In this document: in pieces, positions 26,144 to 34,541 of the stretch
Layout of the letters: every line of letters begins with the position of its first letter
Numbering within the stretch: position 1 is the stretch's first letter
NCBI GenBank assembly: GCA_025355745.1
Contig: JANXZA010000070.1
Span: 1-44,026, forward strand
Source of the DNA: Rhizobacter sp.
GTDB lineage: Bacteria; Pseudomonadota; Gammaproteobacteria; Burkholderiales; Burkholderiaceae_C
Direction of reading: 5' to 3'
Length of the DNA stretch: 44,026 nt
Made by a program: the position numbers and the translations under genes
Notes under the pieces: generated by a model
Databases searched by the model: none
The model's input: the letters and a program-made list of their open reading frames with translations, nothing else
What the model was told of the DNA's origin: nothing

Positions 26144-27445
26144 ATGCCGATGCGTCCCCTGTTCAAGGCACTGGTCTGCGGGCTGCTGTTCGGTTGGCTG
26201 CAGTTCCTGGCCGGCGGCGCCGCGCTGGCCCACAAATCCAGCGACTCGTATCTGCAGATCGACGCCTCCGACAAGGGGCTGGCGGTGCGCTGGGACATCG
26301 CGCTGCGCGACCTCGACGCCGCACTCGATCTCGACGCCGACGAAGACGGCAAGCTGACCTGGGCCGAAGTGAAGGCCGCCTGGCCGCGCGTGCAGACCTA
26401 TGCGATGGCGCGGCTGCAGATCGAAGGCTGCGCACTGCGCCCGGTGCGCCAGGCGCTCGAACGCCGCAACGACGGCGCGTATGCGGTGCTGTTCCTGAGC
26501 TCGGACTGCGTGCTGGCGAAGGCGCCGTCGATGGCCTACACGCTGCTGCGCGAGGTCGACCCGACGCACCGCGGCATCGCCAAGATTCAGCGCAGCGGCC
26601 AGCCGATGGTGCTGAGCCTGCTCGATCCGACGCGCCCGGCGGTGCTCGCGGCGGCATCGATTGCGACGCCGACAGCGAGCGCAGCAACAGCGATGCCCGA
26701 TGCGACGCTGACCAGCGCATCGAACATCGCGGGCGCGGCGGCGCTGCCGGGTTCGAGTCCGATGCCAAGCGTGATATTGCCCGCAAGCGCCAGGCCGAGT
26801 GCAGCCGCCGAGCCGGCGTTGACCGGCGCCACCGGCTGGGGCTTTTTGCGCGAAGGCATCCGCCACATCCTGACCGGCTACGACCATGTGCTGTTCCTGC
26901 TGTGCCTGCTGCTGCCGTCGGTGATGCGGCGCACGCCCGAGGGCTGGCGGCCGGTGGACAAGCTCTCGCAGGCGGTGCTGCCGTTGGTGGGCATCGTCTC
27001 GGCGTTCACGGTCGCGCACTCGATCACCCTGGCGCTGGCCGCCACGAAAGTGGTGTCGCTGTCGCCCGCGTTCATCGAGCCGGCGATTGCGGTGACCATC
27101 ATCCTGGCCGCGCTCGACAACGTCTGGCCGATCTTCCCGGTGCGCCGCGTCGTTGTGACCTTCTTCTTCGGCCTGATCCACGGCTTCGGTTTTGCCGGCG
27201 TGCTGGCCGAGCTGAACCTGCCGACCGCAGACTTCGCCTGGGCCTTGCTCGAGTTCAACGTCGGCCTGGAGCTGGGCCAGTTGCTGATCGTCGTCAGCGT
27301 CACTGCGGTGCTGTTCCTGTTGCGCCAGCGGCCGCACTACCGGGCATGGGTGATTCGCGGCGGCTCGTATGCGGCGATCGTGGTCGGCGTGCTGTGGCTG
27401 ATCGAGCGCACGGCGAACGTGTCGATCATTCCGATGGGAAGCTAG
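26144..27445 (+). CDS. HupE/UreJ-type membrane protein with periplasmic N-domain
   Basis: 433 aa. A signal peptide (to about A29) is followed by a periplasmic domain beginning HKSSDSYLQID, then an Ala/Thr/Ser-rich linker (about 165-225) and a C-terminal membrane domain with about six helices and GIRHILTGYDHVLFLLCLLLP, the HupE/UreJ_2 signature with conserved His and Asp. VAHSITLALA and LIHGFGFAGVL are also typical. In the periplasmic domain, D64-x-D-x-D-G-K-L-T-x-x-E75 fits a canonical 12-residue EF-hand loop. HupE/UreJ relatives move nickel or cobalt, but the transported species here is unknown. The stop codon overlaps the TAGAAT of the thrS promoter. Confidence 0.88.
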   Translation: MPMRPLFKALVCGLLFGWLQFLAGGAALAHKSSDSYLQIDASDKGLAVRWDIALRDLDAALDLDADEDGKLTWAEVKAAWPRVQTYAMARLQIEGCALRPVRQALERRNDGAYAVLFLSSDCVLAKAPSMAYTLLREVDPTHRGIAKIQRSGQPMVLSLLDPTRPAVLAAASIATPTASAATAMPDATLTSASNIAGAAALPGSSPMPSVILPASARPSAAAEPALTGATGWGFLREGIRHILTGYDHVLFLLCLLLPSVMRRTPEGWRPVDKLSQAVLPLVGIVSAFTVAHSITLALAATKVVSLSPAFIEPAIAVTIILAALDNVWPIFPVRRVVVTFFFGLIHGFGFAGVLAELNLPTADFAWALLEFNVGLELGQLLIVVSVTAVLFLLRQRPHYRAWVIRGGSYAAIVVGVLWLIERTANVSIIPMGS

Positions 27446-27448
27446 AAT
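27443..27448 (+). promoter_or_regulatory. Putative -10 box for the thrS operon
   Basis: TAGAAT lies about 33 bases before the leader-peptide start and overlaps the stop codon of the preceding gene. No good -35 box is present at 16-18 bases, so activity may need a factor or depend on sequence not evident here. Confidence 0.4.
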
Positions 27449-27480
27449 CCGGGCTCCAACGAAAGAGGACGGGAAAAGCC

Positions 27481-27528
27481 ATGAGGGTCATGACACCGCG
27501 AACTACCACCTTCTCGCTGAAGGTCTAG
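27481..27528 (+). CDS. thrS leader peptide (threonine attenuation)
   Basis: 15 codons: [15 protein letters not shown] then TAG. Four of 15 residues are Thr, with three in a row (ACT ACC ACC, 27502-27510). AGAGGA at 27464-27469 is a good ribosome site. It lies directly upstream of the terminator at 27573-27596 and the threonyl-tRNA synthetase gene. This is the classical design in which a ribosome stalled for charged Thr-tRNA prevents termination. The peptide itself probably has no function beyond sensing. Confidence 0.82.
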   Translation: MRVMTPRTTTFSLKV

Positions 27529-27531
27529 CCT

Positions 27532-27596
27532 GCCGCGCGTCTCGACCTGCTCTTCCCAACTTTTTCGTACAAGGCGCGGCTCAGTCCGCGCCTTTT
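27532..27596 (+). terminator. thrS attenuator: antiterminator strand and intrinsic terminator
   Basis: The terminator is GGCGCGG (27573-27579), a 6-base loop, CCGCGCC (27586-27592) and TTTT, with flanking AA/TT extending the stem to nine pairs. The competing strand GCCGCGC (27532-27538), four bases after the leader stop codon, pairs perfectly with GCGCGGC (27574-27580). A ribosome stalled on the Thr codons leaves 27532-27538 free to form the antiterminator; a ribosome that reaches the stop covers it and the terminator forms. Confidence 0.82.
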
Positions 27597-27613
27597 GCAT
27601 TCTGGAGTTTCCG

Positions 27614-29533
27614 ATGATCTCGATTCAATTGCCCGACGGCTCGAAGCGCGACTACCCGGGTCCGGTGACGGTGGCCGAGGTGGCCGCGTCGATCGGCGCC
27701 GGTTTGGCGAAAGCCGCGCTCGCCGGTCGCGTGGGGCTGGGCGCCGACGCCCGCGTCGTCGACACCAGCTTCATGATCGACGCCGACACGCCATTGGCCA
27801 TCATCACCGACAAGGACGCCGCCGGCCTCGATGTGATCCGCCACTCCACGGCGCACCTGCTCGCCTATGCGGTGAAGGAACTCTTCCCCGACGCGCAGGT
27901 GACGATCGGGCCGGTGATCGAGAACGGCTTCTTCTACGACTTCGCGTACCAGCGCCCGTTCACGCCCGAAGACCTGGTGGTGATCGAAGCCAAGATGGTC
28001 GAACTGGCAAAGATGGACGAACGCGTCGAGCGTCGCGTGCTGCCGCGCGACGCGGCGGTGGCGCACTTCAAGGCCATCGGCGAAGCCTACAAGGCCGAGA
28101 TCATCGCCAGTATTCCGGCCGGTGAAGATGTGTCGCTGTACCGCGAAGGCGCGTTCGAAGACCTGTGCCGCGGCCCGCACGTGCCGAGCACCGGCAAGCT
28201 CAAGCACTTCAAGCTGATGAAGGTGGCCGGCGCCTACTGGCGCGGTGATCACCGCAACGAGATGTTGACCCGCATCTACGGCACGGCCTGGGCGACGAAA
28301 GAAGAGTTGCAGCAACACCTGCACATGCTGGAAGAAGCCGAGAAGCGCGACCACCGCAAGCTGGGCCGCGAACTCGACCTGTTCCACATCGACGAGTTCG
28401 CGCCCGGCCTGGTGTTCTGGCATCCGAAGGGCTGGGCCGTGTGGCAGCAGGTCGAGCAGTACATGCGGCAGGTCTACATCGACTGTGGCTACCAGGAAGT
28501 GAAGGGCCCGCAGATTCTTGACAAGAGCCTCTGGGAGAAGACCGGCCACTGGGAGAACTACCGCGACAACATGTTCACGACCGAATCGGAGAAGCGCGAG
28601 TACGCGTTGAAGCCGATGAACTGCCCGGGCCATGTGCTGATCTTCAAGTCGCAGATGCGCAGCTACCGCGAGCTGCCGCTGCGCTACGGCGAGTTCGGCC
28701 AGTGCCACCGCAACGAGCCCAGCGGTGCCATGCACGGCATCATGCGCGTGCGCGGCTTTACGCAGGACGACGGCCATGTGTTCTGCACCGAAGACCACAT
28801 CCTCGAAGAGTGTGTGGCCTACACCGAGCAGTTGCGCAACGTCTACCGCGACTTCGGCTTCACCGACATCATCTACAAGGTTGCGACGCGCCCCGAACAC
28901 CGGGTCGGCTCCGACGCGCTCTGGGACAAGGCCGAGTACGCGGTGATGGAGGCGATGCGGCGCTCAGGCTGTGAGTTCAGCGTGGCGCCCGGCGACGGCG
29001 CGTTTTACGGGCCGAAGATCGAGTACACGCTGAAGGATGCGCTGGGCCGGCAATGGCAATGCGGCACGATGCAGGTCGACTTCAACACCGCCGAGCGGCT
29101 CGGCGGCGAGTACGTGACCGAGACCAGCGGCCGTGCCCACCCGGTGATGCTGCACCGCGCGATCATCGGCAGCTTCGAGCGCTTCATCGGCATGCTGCTC
29201 GAACACCACGCCGGCGCGCTGCCCGCCTGGCTGGCACCGGTGCAGGTCAGCGTGCTCAACATCACCGATGGCCAGGCCGACTACGCCCGGGATGTCGTCA
29301 AAACGCTGCAAAAACAAGGACTTAGGGTGGTGTCTGATTTGCGCAACGAGAAAATAACCTATAAAATACGAGAGCATTCCTTGCAAAAAGTCCCGTACAT
29401 CCTGGTCGTAGGCGACAAGGAGAAGGCAAACGGGGCTGTTGCGGTGCGCGCCCGGGGCAATCAAGACCTCGGTGCGATGCCACTGGCCGACTTCACACAG
29501 AAGATCGCCGCTGACATTGCCCAACGAGTCTGA
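27614..29533 (+). CDS. thrS: Threonyl-tRNA synthetase
   Basis: 639 aa, full length. Domains in order: TGS (about 1-61), editing/SAD domain (about 62-245) with HSTAHLL and the [10 protein letters not shown] zinc/editing motif, catalytic core (about 246-535) with [25 protein letters not shown] and [12 protein letters not shown], and the anticodon-binding domain. It charges tRNA-Thr in the cytoplasm. GGAG at 27604-27607 is six bases before the ATG, just after the attenuator T-run. The last ~200 bases are unusually AT-rich and hold a likely internal promoter for infC. Confidence 0.97.
   Translation: MISIQLPDGSKRDYPGPVTVAEVAASIGAGLAKAALAGRVGLGADARVVDTSFMIDADTPLAIITDKDAAGLDVIRHSTAHLLAYAVKELFPDAQVTIGPVIENGFFYDFAYQRPFTPEDLVVIEAKMVELAKMDERVERRVLPRDAAVAHFKAIGEAYKAEIIASIPAGEDVSLYREGAFEDLCRGPHVPSTGKLKHFKLMKVAGAYWRGDHRNEMLTRIYGTAWATKEELQQHLHMLEEAEKRDHRKLGRELDLFHIDEFAPGLVFWHPKGWAVWQQVEQYMRQVYIDCGYQEVKGPQILDKSLWEKTGHWENYRDNMFTTESEKREYALKPMNCPGHVLIFKSQMRSYRELPLRYGEFGQCHRNEPSGAMHGIMRVRGFTQDDGHVFCTEDHILEECVAYTEQLRNVYRDFGFTDIIYKVATRPEHRVGSDALWDKAEYAVMEAMRRSGCEFSVAPGDGAFYGPKIEYTLKDALGRQWQCGTMQVDFNTAERLGGEYVTETSGRAHPVMLHRAIIGSFERFIGMLLEHHAGALPAWLAPVQVSVLNITDGQADYARDVVKTLQKQGLRVVSDLRNEKITYKIREHSLQKVPYILVVGDKEKANGAVAVRARGNQDLGAMPLADFTQKIAADIAQRV
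29339..29367 (+). promoter_or_regulatory. Putative internal promoter for infC within thrS
   Basis: TTGCGC (29339-29344), a 17-base spacer and TAAAAT (29362-29367) lie in a distinctly AT-rich patch of an otherwise GC-rich gene. In E. coli, infC is also served by promoters inside thrS. It would let infC and the ribosomal genes be expressed when the thrS attenuator terminates. Confidence 0.55.
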
Positions 29534-29537
29534 AACT

Positions 29538-29570
29538 TTGCGACGCCGTCGAAAGACGGCGTCGCAATTT
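29538..29570 (+). terminator. Strong GAAA-loop hairpin between thrS and infC
   Basis: TTGCGACGCCGTC (29538-29550), GAAA, GACGGCGTCGCAA (29555-29567) is a perfect 13-pair stem with a GNRA tetraloop, followed by only TTT. It starts 4 bases after the thrS stop. The short T-run suggests a weak terminator or a 3'-end stabiliser for thrS RNA rather than a full stop. Confidence 0.75.
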
Positions 29571-29638
29571 GATCGCCGGGGCGCGCGCATCGATCGTCTG
29601 GGTTCCGCTGCCTTGGAACCCGTTGAAAGGTTTGAACC

Positions 29639-30190
29639 ATCGCTACTTTTGCTGACCGCCGGACTCCGAACGCAGAGCGCAAACACCGCTTGAACCGCGA
29701 GATCATGGCCCCTGAAGTCCGTTTGAACGGGCCCGAGAATGAGCCTCTCGGCATCGTGAGCATCACCGAGGCGTTGCGCCTTGCGGGTGAGGCCGACGTC
29801 GATCTGGTCGAGATCGTCGCGCAGGCCGACCCGCCGGTGTGCCGCCTGATGGACTACGGCAAGTTCAAGTACCAGGAGCAGAAGAAGGCGGCCGAGGCGA
29901 AGTCGAAACAGAAGGTCATCGAGATCAAGGAAGTCAAGTTCCGCCCGGGAACCGACGAAGGCGACTACATCATCAAGATGCGCAACCTGCGGCGCTTCAT
30001 TGCCGAGGACGGCGACAAGGGCAAGGTCACGCTGCGCTACCGGGGCCGCGAGATCACCCACCAGGACATCGGAATGCGGCTGCTCGAGCGTATCCGTGAC
30101 GAGTTGGCCGACGTGGCGGTGGTCGAGAACATGCCCAAACTCGAAGGGCGCCAGATGATCATGGTGCTGGGGCCGAAGAAGCGATCCTGA
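29639..30190 (+). CDS. infC: Translation initiation factor IF-3, AUC start
   Basis: 183 aa when translation starts at ATC 29639: the residues after it ([20 protein letters not shown]) are the normal IF3 N-terminus, which is lost if the first ATG/TTG (29690) is used. AAAGG at 29626-29630 is a proper ribosome site eight bases before ATC. IF3 rejects non-AUG starts, so a rare start codon is the known autoregulation device for infC. Core motifs are [19 protein letters not shown] and [18 protein letters not shown] hairpin GGGTTCC/GGAACCC (29600-29621) ends just before the ribosome site. Confidence 0.93.
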   Translation: MATFADRRTPNAERKHRLNREIMAPEVRLNGPENEPLGIVSITEALRLAGEADVDLVEIVAQADPPVCRLMDYGKFKYQEQKKAAEAKSKQKVIEIKEVKFRPGTDEGDYIIKMRNLRRFIAEDGDKGKVTLRYRGREITHQDIGMRLLERIRDELADVAVVENMPKLEGRQMIMVLGPKKRS

Positions 30191-30252
30191 GGTCAGGAAG
30201 TTCAGTGAATTCAGTGCCACGGCGTTCATCGCCTCGGCGCTGTCAGAAGCGA

Positions 30253-30295
30253 CTGCAGGCCTACAAGACGGCAAGACCTTTGCCGGCGCCTGCAG
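30253..30295 (+). promoter_or_regulatory. Nested hairpin ahead of rpmI, possible L20 operator
   Basis: CTGCAGGC (30253-30260) pairs with GCCTGCAG (30288-30295) and, inside, GGCAA (30270-30274) pairs with TTGCC (30280-30284). The structure lies between infC and rpmI, where ribosomal protein L20 represses rpmI-rplT translation in E. coli. That it binds L20 here is inference. Confidence 0.45.
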
Positions 30296-30317
30296 GAGCA
30301 ATCAAGAAGGAGCAGAA

Positions 30318-30521
30318 ATGCCCAAGATGAAGACCAAGAAGAGCGCCGCCAAGCGGTTTCGGGTTCGACCCGGCGGCACCGTGAAGCGGGGCCAGGCGTT
30401 CAAGCGCCACATCCTGACGAAGAAGACCACGAAGAACAAGCGCCACCTGCGTGGCACTGCGGCCGTGAACGAGACCAACATGGGGCACATCAAGCAGATG
30501 ATGCCCTTCGCTGGCCTGTAA
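30318..30521 (+). CDS. rpmI: 50S ribosomal protein L35 (bL35)
   Basis: 67 aa, very basic: [14 protein letters not shown] start and [10 protein letters not shown] near the middle, the standard bL35 sequence. GAAGGAG lies about six bases upstream of the ATG. Followed after 21 bases by rplT. It assembles into the large subunit; expression is probably tied to rplT through L20. Confidence 0.96.
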   Translation: MPKMKTKKSAAKRFRVRPGGTVKRGQAFKRHILTKKTTKNKRHLRGTAAVNETNMGHIKQMMPFAGL

Positions 30522-30542
30522 CCCTTCCGAAGGAGAAATCAC

Positions 30543-30899
30543 ATGCCTCGCGTCAAACGTGGTGTCACAGCCCGCGCTCGTCACAAGAAAGTTCTCGCCC
30601 TTGCCAAGGGTTACCGCGGCCGCCGCAAGAACGTCTTCCGCATTGCCAAGCAAGCCGTCATGCGCGCCGGGCAATACGCCTACCGCGACCGCCGGACCAA
30701 GAAGCGGGTCTTCCGCCATCTGTGGATCGCCCGCATCAATGCCGGCAGCCGCAGCCATGGCGTGACCTACAGTAAGTTCATGGCCGGGCTGAAGAAGCTC
30801 TCGATCGAAATCGATCGCAAGGTTCTGTCCGACATGGCGATCCACGATCCGGCCGCGTTTGCCAGCATCGTCGACAAGGTGAAGGCCCAGCTCGCTTGA
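30543..30899 (+). CDS. rplT: 50S ribosomal protein L20 (bL20)
   Basis: 118 aa, standard length. [40 protein letters not shown] and the [20 protein letters not shown] segment are typical bL20. AAGGAG precedes the ATG. L20 binds 23S rRNA early in assembly and, in E. coli, represses the rpmI-rplT message. An in-frame route to pheS exists after its stop region, but pheS has its own ATG. Confidence 0.97.
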   Translation: MPRVKRGVTARARHKKVLALAKGYRGRRKNVFRIAKQAVMRAGQYAYRDRRTKKRVFRHLWIARINAGSRSHGVTYSKFMAGLKKLSIEIDRKVLSDMAIHDPAAFASIVDKVKAQLA

Positions 30900-30910
30900 C
30901 TGTCGTGACC

Positions 30911-31015
30911 CTGCACGGCGCTCATGCGCTGTGCAGCACGGCGAGCCCGGCCGGCGGCGACGCAGGGCCGGGCCAGCTTCCCAAGGCCGGCCCCGTGTGC
31001 GGCCTTTCTTGTTTT
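30911..31015 (+). terminator. pheS leader: hairpins and intrinsic terminator
   Basis: Three structures. First, CTGCACGGCGC/GCGCTGTGCAG (30911-30936, tcat loop). Second, GCCCGGCC (30945-30952) with GGCCGGGC (30966-30973). Third, a terminator AAGGCCG (30983-30989) / CGGCCTT (31000-31006) followed by TCTTGTTTTT, 13 bases before pheS. GGGCCGG (30965-30971) can instead pair with CCGGCCC (30987-30993), which would break the terminator. No Phe-rich leader peptide is present, unlike E. coli pheM. Confidence 0.6.
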
Positions 31016-31027
31016 TGCAGCGAACCG

Positions 31028-32071
31028 ATGAACGACCTGACCCCCCTGGTGCAAGACGCCCACGCCGATTTCGCGCAGGCCGCAACGCCCGCTGAGCTCG
31101 AGAACGCGAAGGCGCGCTACCTCGGCAAGGCTGGCCGCATCACCGAGCACTTGAAGGCCCTGGGCGCACTCGCGCCCGACGAGAAGAAAGCGCGCGGCGC
31201 GCTCATCAACGCGGCCAAGCAACAGGTCGAAGCAGCGCTGAACGCGCGTCGTGATGCCATGGCGCAGGCCGAGTTGCAGGCGCAACTGAAAGGCCAGTCG
31301 CTCGACGTGAGCCTGCCGGGGCGCCAGCGCGGCATGGGCAGCCTGCACCCGACCTCAAGGGCGCGCGAACGCATCGAGACGATCTTCGCGTCGATGGGTT
31401 TCGAGGTCGCGGATGGCCCCGAGATCGAGACCGACTGGTACAGCTTCACCGCCTTGAACAACCCGGAGAACCACCCGGCGCGCTCGATGCAAGACACTTT
31501 TTACGTTGACGTGAAAGACGCCAACGGCGCCTGGCTGAACCTGCGCCCGCACACCTCGCCGATGCAGATTCGCTACGCCCAGGCGCATGCGAAAAAGTAC
31601 GCCGGCCAGGCCTCGATGCCCGACATCCGCGTCATCGCTCCCGGCCGCACCTACCGTGTCGACAGCGACGCCACGCACACGCCGATGTTCCACCAGGTCG
31701 AAGGCCTGTGGGTGGGCGAGAACGTGAGCTTCAAGGACCTGAAGTTCATGTACCTCGACTTCATCCAGGCGTTCTTCGAAACGAAGGATGTGAAGCTGCG
31801 CTTTCGGCCCAGCTACTTCCCGTTCACGGAACCGAGCGCCGAGATCGACATCAGGTTCGAGACCGGCCCGCTGCAAGGCCGGTGGCTGGAAGTCTCGGGT
31901 TCCGGCCAGGTGCATCCGCAGGTCATCCGCAACATGGGGCTCGACCCCGAGCGCCACATCGGTTTCGCCTTCGGCTCCGGCATCGACCGGCTGGCCATGC
32001 TGCGCTACGGCATGAACGACCTGCGCCCGCTGTTCGAAGGCGATCTGCGCCTGCTGAACCAGTTCATCTGA
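31028..32071 (+). CDS. pheS: Phenylalanyl-tRNA synthetase alpha subunit
   Basis: 347 aa. The N-terminal coiled coil precedes the class II core, with [28 protein letters not shown] (motif 1 region), [39 protein letters not shown] (motif 2) and [22 protein letters not shown] (motif 3). It forms the alpha2-beta2 enzyme with PheT. The ATG at 31028 is the family start; the upstream open frame covers the terminator structure and is not coding. Confidence 0.96.
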   Translation: MNDLTPLVQDAHADFAQAATPAELENAKARYLGKAGRITEHLKALGALAPDEKKARGALINAAKQQVEAALNARRDAMAQAELQAQLKGQSLDVSLPGRQRGMGSLHPTSRARERIETIFASMGFEVADGPEIETDWYSFTALNNPENHPARSMQDTFYVDVKDANGAWLNLRPHTSPMQIRYAQAHAKKYAGQASMPDIRVIAPGRTYRVDSDATHTPMFHQVEGLWVGENVSFKDLKFMYLDFIQAFFETKDVKLRFRPSYFPFTEPSAEIDIRFETGPLQGRWLEVSGSGQVHPQVIRNMGLDPERHIGFAFGSGIDRLAMLRYGMNDLRPLFEGDLRLLNQFI

Positions 32072-32102
32072 ACGCCCGCCGATTTCCTGAAGAATTCACC
32101 CG

Positions 32103-34529
32103 ATGCAATTCCCTGAGTCCTGGTTGCGCGAGTTCTGCAGCCCTCCGATCAGCTCCGAAGCGCTGGCCGAACTGCTCACCATGTCCGGCATGGAAGTCGA
32201 AGAGGCGCGGCCGGCCGCTCCGCCGTTCACGCGGGTCGTGGTGGCCGAGGTGCTGATGGTCGAGCGCCACCCGAACGCCGATCGGCTCAGCGTGTGCCGG
32301 GTGAATGTCGGCGGTGGCACCACGCTTGCCGTCGTCTGCGGCGCGCCGAATGTTCGTGCCGGCATCAAGGTGCCGTGCGCGCTGATCGGCGCCGAGCTGC
32401 CCGCAGCGGACGGCGGCGACGGCAAGCCGTTTCAGATCAAGCTCGGCATGCTGCGCGGCGTCGAGAGCCAGGGCATGCTCTGTTCGGCGCGCGAGCTGAA
32501 GCTCTCGGATGATCACGGCGGGCTGCTGATCCTGAGCGATGAGGCGCTGGTCGGCCAGGACATCCGCGAGCACCTTCAGCTCGACGACACGCTGCTCACG
32601 CTGAAGCTCACGCCGAATCTGGCGCATTGCCTGAGCGTCTACGGCGTGGCCCGCGAAGTCTCGGCATTGACCGGCTCGCCCCTGTCGCAGTCAGTGTTTC
32701 CGCCGGTGGCCGTGACGCATGCGCAAGTCTTGCCGGTCGCGGTCGAAGCGCCTGATCTGTGCGGGCGCTTCTCGGGTCGGGTCGTGCGCAATGTGAACCC
32801 GCAGGCGCGCACACCGGCCTGGATGGTGGACCGCCTGGCGCGCTGCGGCCAGCGCTCGGTGACGGCGCTGGTCGACATCTCGAACTACGTGATGTTTGAG
32901 TACGGCCGGCCCTCGCACATCTTCGATCTCGACAAGATCCACGGTGGCCTGGTGGTGCGCTGGGGCCGCGCCGGCGAACGCTTGCAGCTGCTGAACGGCA
33001 GCACGGTCGAGGTCGATTCAAACGTTGGCGTGATCGCCGACCATGAAGCGGTCGAGTCGCTCGCCGGCATCATGGGCGGCGACGCCACCGCGGTGTCGGA
33101 TGCGACGAAGAACGTCTACGTCGAAGCCGCGTTCTGGTGGCCGCAAGCCGTGGCGGGGCGATCGCGGCGCTTCAATTTCACGACCGATGCCGGGCATCGT
33201 TTCGAGCGTGGCGTCGACCCGGCCACGACCGCCCCGCACCTCGAGCGCATCACTCAACTCATCATCGACATCTGCGGTGGCGAAGCCGGCCCCGTCGACG
33301 ACCAGACGCTCAACCTGCAACAGCGCGAGCCGGTCGCACTGCGCGTCGCGCGCGCCGCCAAGGTCATCGGTATGCCGGTGACGCAGGCGCAGTGCGAGGG
33401 CGTGATGCAGCGCCTGGGCCTGCCGTTCACGAGTGAGCCGGGTCGCATCAGCGTCACGCCCCCCAGCTGGCGCTTCGACTTGCAGATCGAGGAAGACCTG
33501 ATCGAAGAGGTGATCCGCGTCCTCGGCTATCACCTGCTGCCCGACACCCCGCCGATGGGCACGCTGACCGCGCATGTGCGCAGCGAGTCGCAGCGCAGCG
33601 ACGACACGCTGCGTCATGCGATGGCCGGGCTCGGCTACCACGAGACGATCAACTTCAGCTTCGTCGAGGAACGCTGGGAACGCGAGCTGGCGGGCAATCC
33701 CGACCCGATCCGGCTCGTCAATCCGATGGCCAGCCAGCTGGCGGTAATGCGCTCGAGCCTGATCGCCGGGCTGGTCGGCGTGATGCGTTTCAACCTCGCG
33801 CGCAAGGCCTCGCGCGTGCGCGTGTTCGAGATCGGGCGCGCCTTCATGCGCGACGCCACCGCGGCCGACTCTCGGCTCGGCGTCGCCGGCGTGCGCCAGC
33901 CGCTGCGTCTGGCCGGGCTGGCCTGCGGCGCAGCCGACGAGCCGCAATGGGGCGAGGCCGATCGCAGCGTTGATTTCTTCGACATGAAGGGCGACATCGA
34001 AGCCTTGTTGGCACCGCGCATCGCGCACTTCATCGCCGCCGAGCACCCGGCGCTGCACCCCGGCCGCTGCGCGCGGATCGAACTCGATGGTGTGTCCATC
34101 GGCTTTGTCGGCGAACTGCATCCGCAGTGGCGCCAGTCGTACGAACTGCCGACGGCGCCGGTGGTGTTCGAACTCGACATTGCCGCGTTGACGCCGCGCG
34201 AGGTGCCGGCCTTCATGCCGGTGCCGAGGCATCAATCGGTGTGGCGCGACATCTCGGTGATGGCCGCCGACGCCGTGACGCACGACACCTTGATGCAGAC
34301 GATTCGCCAGGCCGGCGGCGCGTTGATTCGCTCGGCGCGCCTGTTCGACATCTATCGCCCCACCGCGACCGGTGGCGAGGCGAAGGCCGGCGAACGCAGC
34401 CTCAGCGTTCGGCTCGAACTCCTCGACGCCGACGCCGACGCGAGCTTCACCGATGATCGCATCGACGCGGTCGTGGCCGATGTACTGGCCGCATTGAGCG
34501 CTCGCCTGGGCGTGCGCTTGCGCGCTTGA
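32103..34529 (+). CDS. pheT: Phenylalanyl-tRNA synthetase beta subunit
   Basis: 808 aa, full length. It begins MQFPESWLREF, then the tRNA-binding EMAP-like domain (about 40-155, NADRLSVCRVNVG), B3/B4 editing domains, B5, the catalytic-like core, and the C-terminal anticodon-binding FDX-ACB domain (VPRHQSVWRDISVMAADAVTHD). It starts 31 bases after pheS. It handles tRNA-Phe binding and editing of mischarged tyrosine. Confidence 0.96.
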   Translation: MQFPESWLREFCSPPISSEALAELLTMSGMEVEEARPAAPPFTRVVVAEVLMVERHPNADRLSVCRVNVGGGTTLAVVCGAPNVRAGIKVPCALIGAELPAADGGDGKPFQIKLGMLRGVESQGMLCSARELKLSDDHGGLLILSDEALVGQDIREHLQLDDTLLTLKLTPNLAHCLSVYGVAREVSALTGSPLSQSVFPPVAVTHAQVLPVAVEAPDLCGRFSGRVVRNVNPQARTPAWMVDRLARCGQRSVTALVDISNYVMFEYGRPSHIFDLDKIHGGLVVRWGRAGERLQLLNGSTVEVDSNVGVIADHEAVESLAGIMGGDATAVSDATKNVYVEAAFWWPQAVAGRSRRFNFTTDAGHRFERGVDPATTAPHLERITQLIIDICGGEAGPVDDQTLNLQQREPVALRVARAAKVIGMPVTQAQCEGVMQRLGLPFTSEPGRISVTPPSWRFDLQIEEDLIEEVIRVLGYHLLPDTPPMGTLTAHVRSESQRSDDTLRHAMAGLGYHETINFSFVEERWERELAGNPDPIRLVNPMASQLAVMRSSLIAGLVGVMRFNLARKASRVRVFEIGRAFMRDATAADSRLGVAGVRQPLRLAGLACGAADEPQWGEADRSVDFFDMKGDIEALLAPRIAHFIAAEHPALHPGRCARIELDGVSIGFVGELHPQWRQSYELPTAPVVFELDIAALTPREVPAFMPVPRHQSVWRDISVMAADAVTHDTLMQTIRQAGGALIRSARLFDIYRPTATGGEAKAGERSLSVRLELLDADADASFTDDRIDAVVADVLAALSARLGVRLRA

Positions 34530-34541
34530 TCGAAAGCCCGA

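Noticed and set aside
30896-31027. In-frame N-terminal extension of pheS or a leader peptide like pheM
   Set aside because: The segment covers the terminator hairpins, has a single Phe codon and no family similarity; PheS starts normally at 31028.
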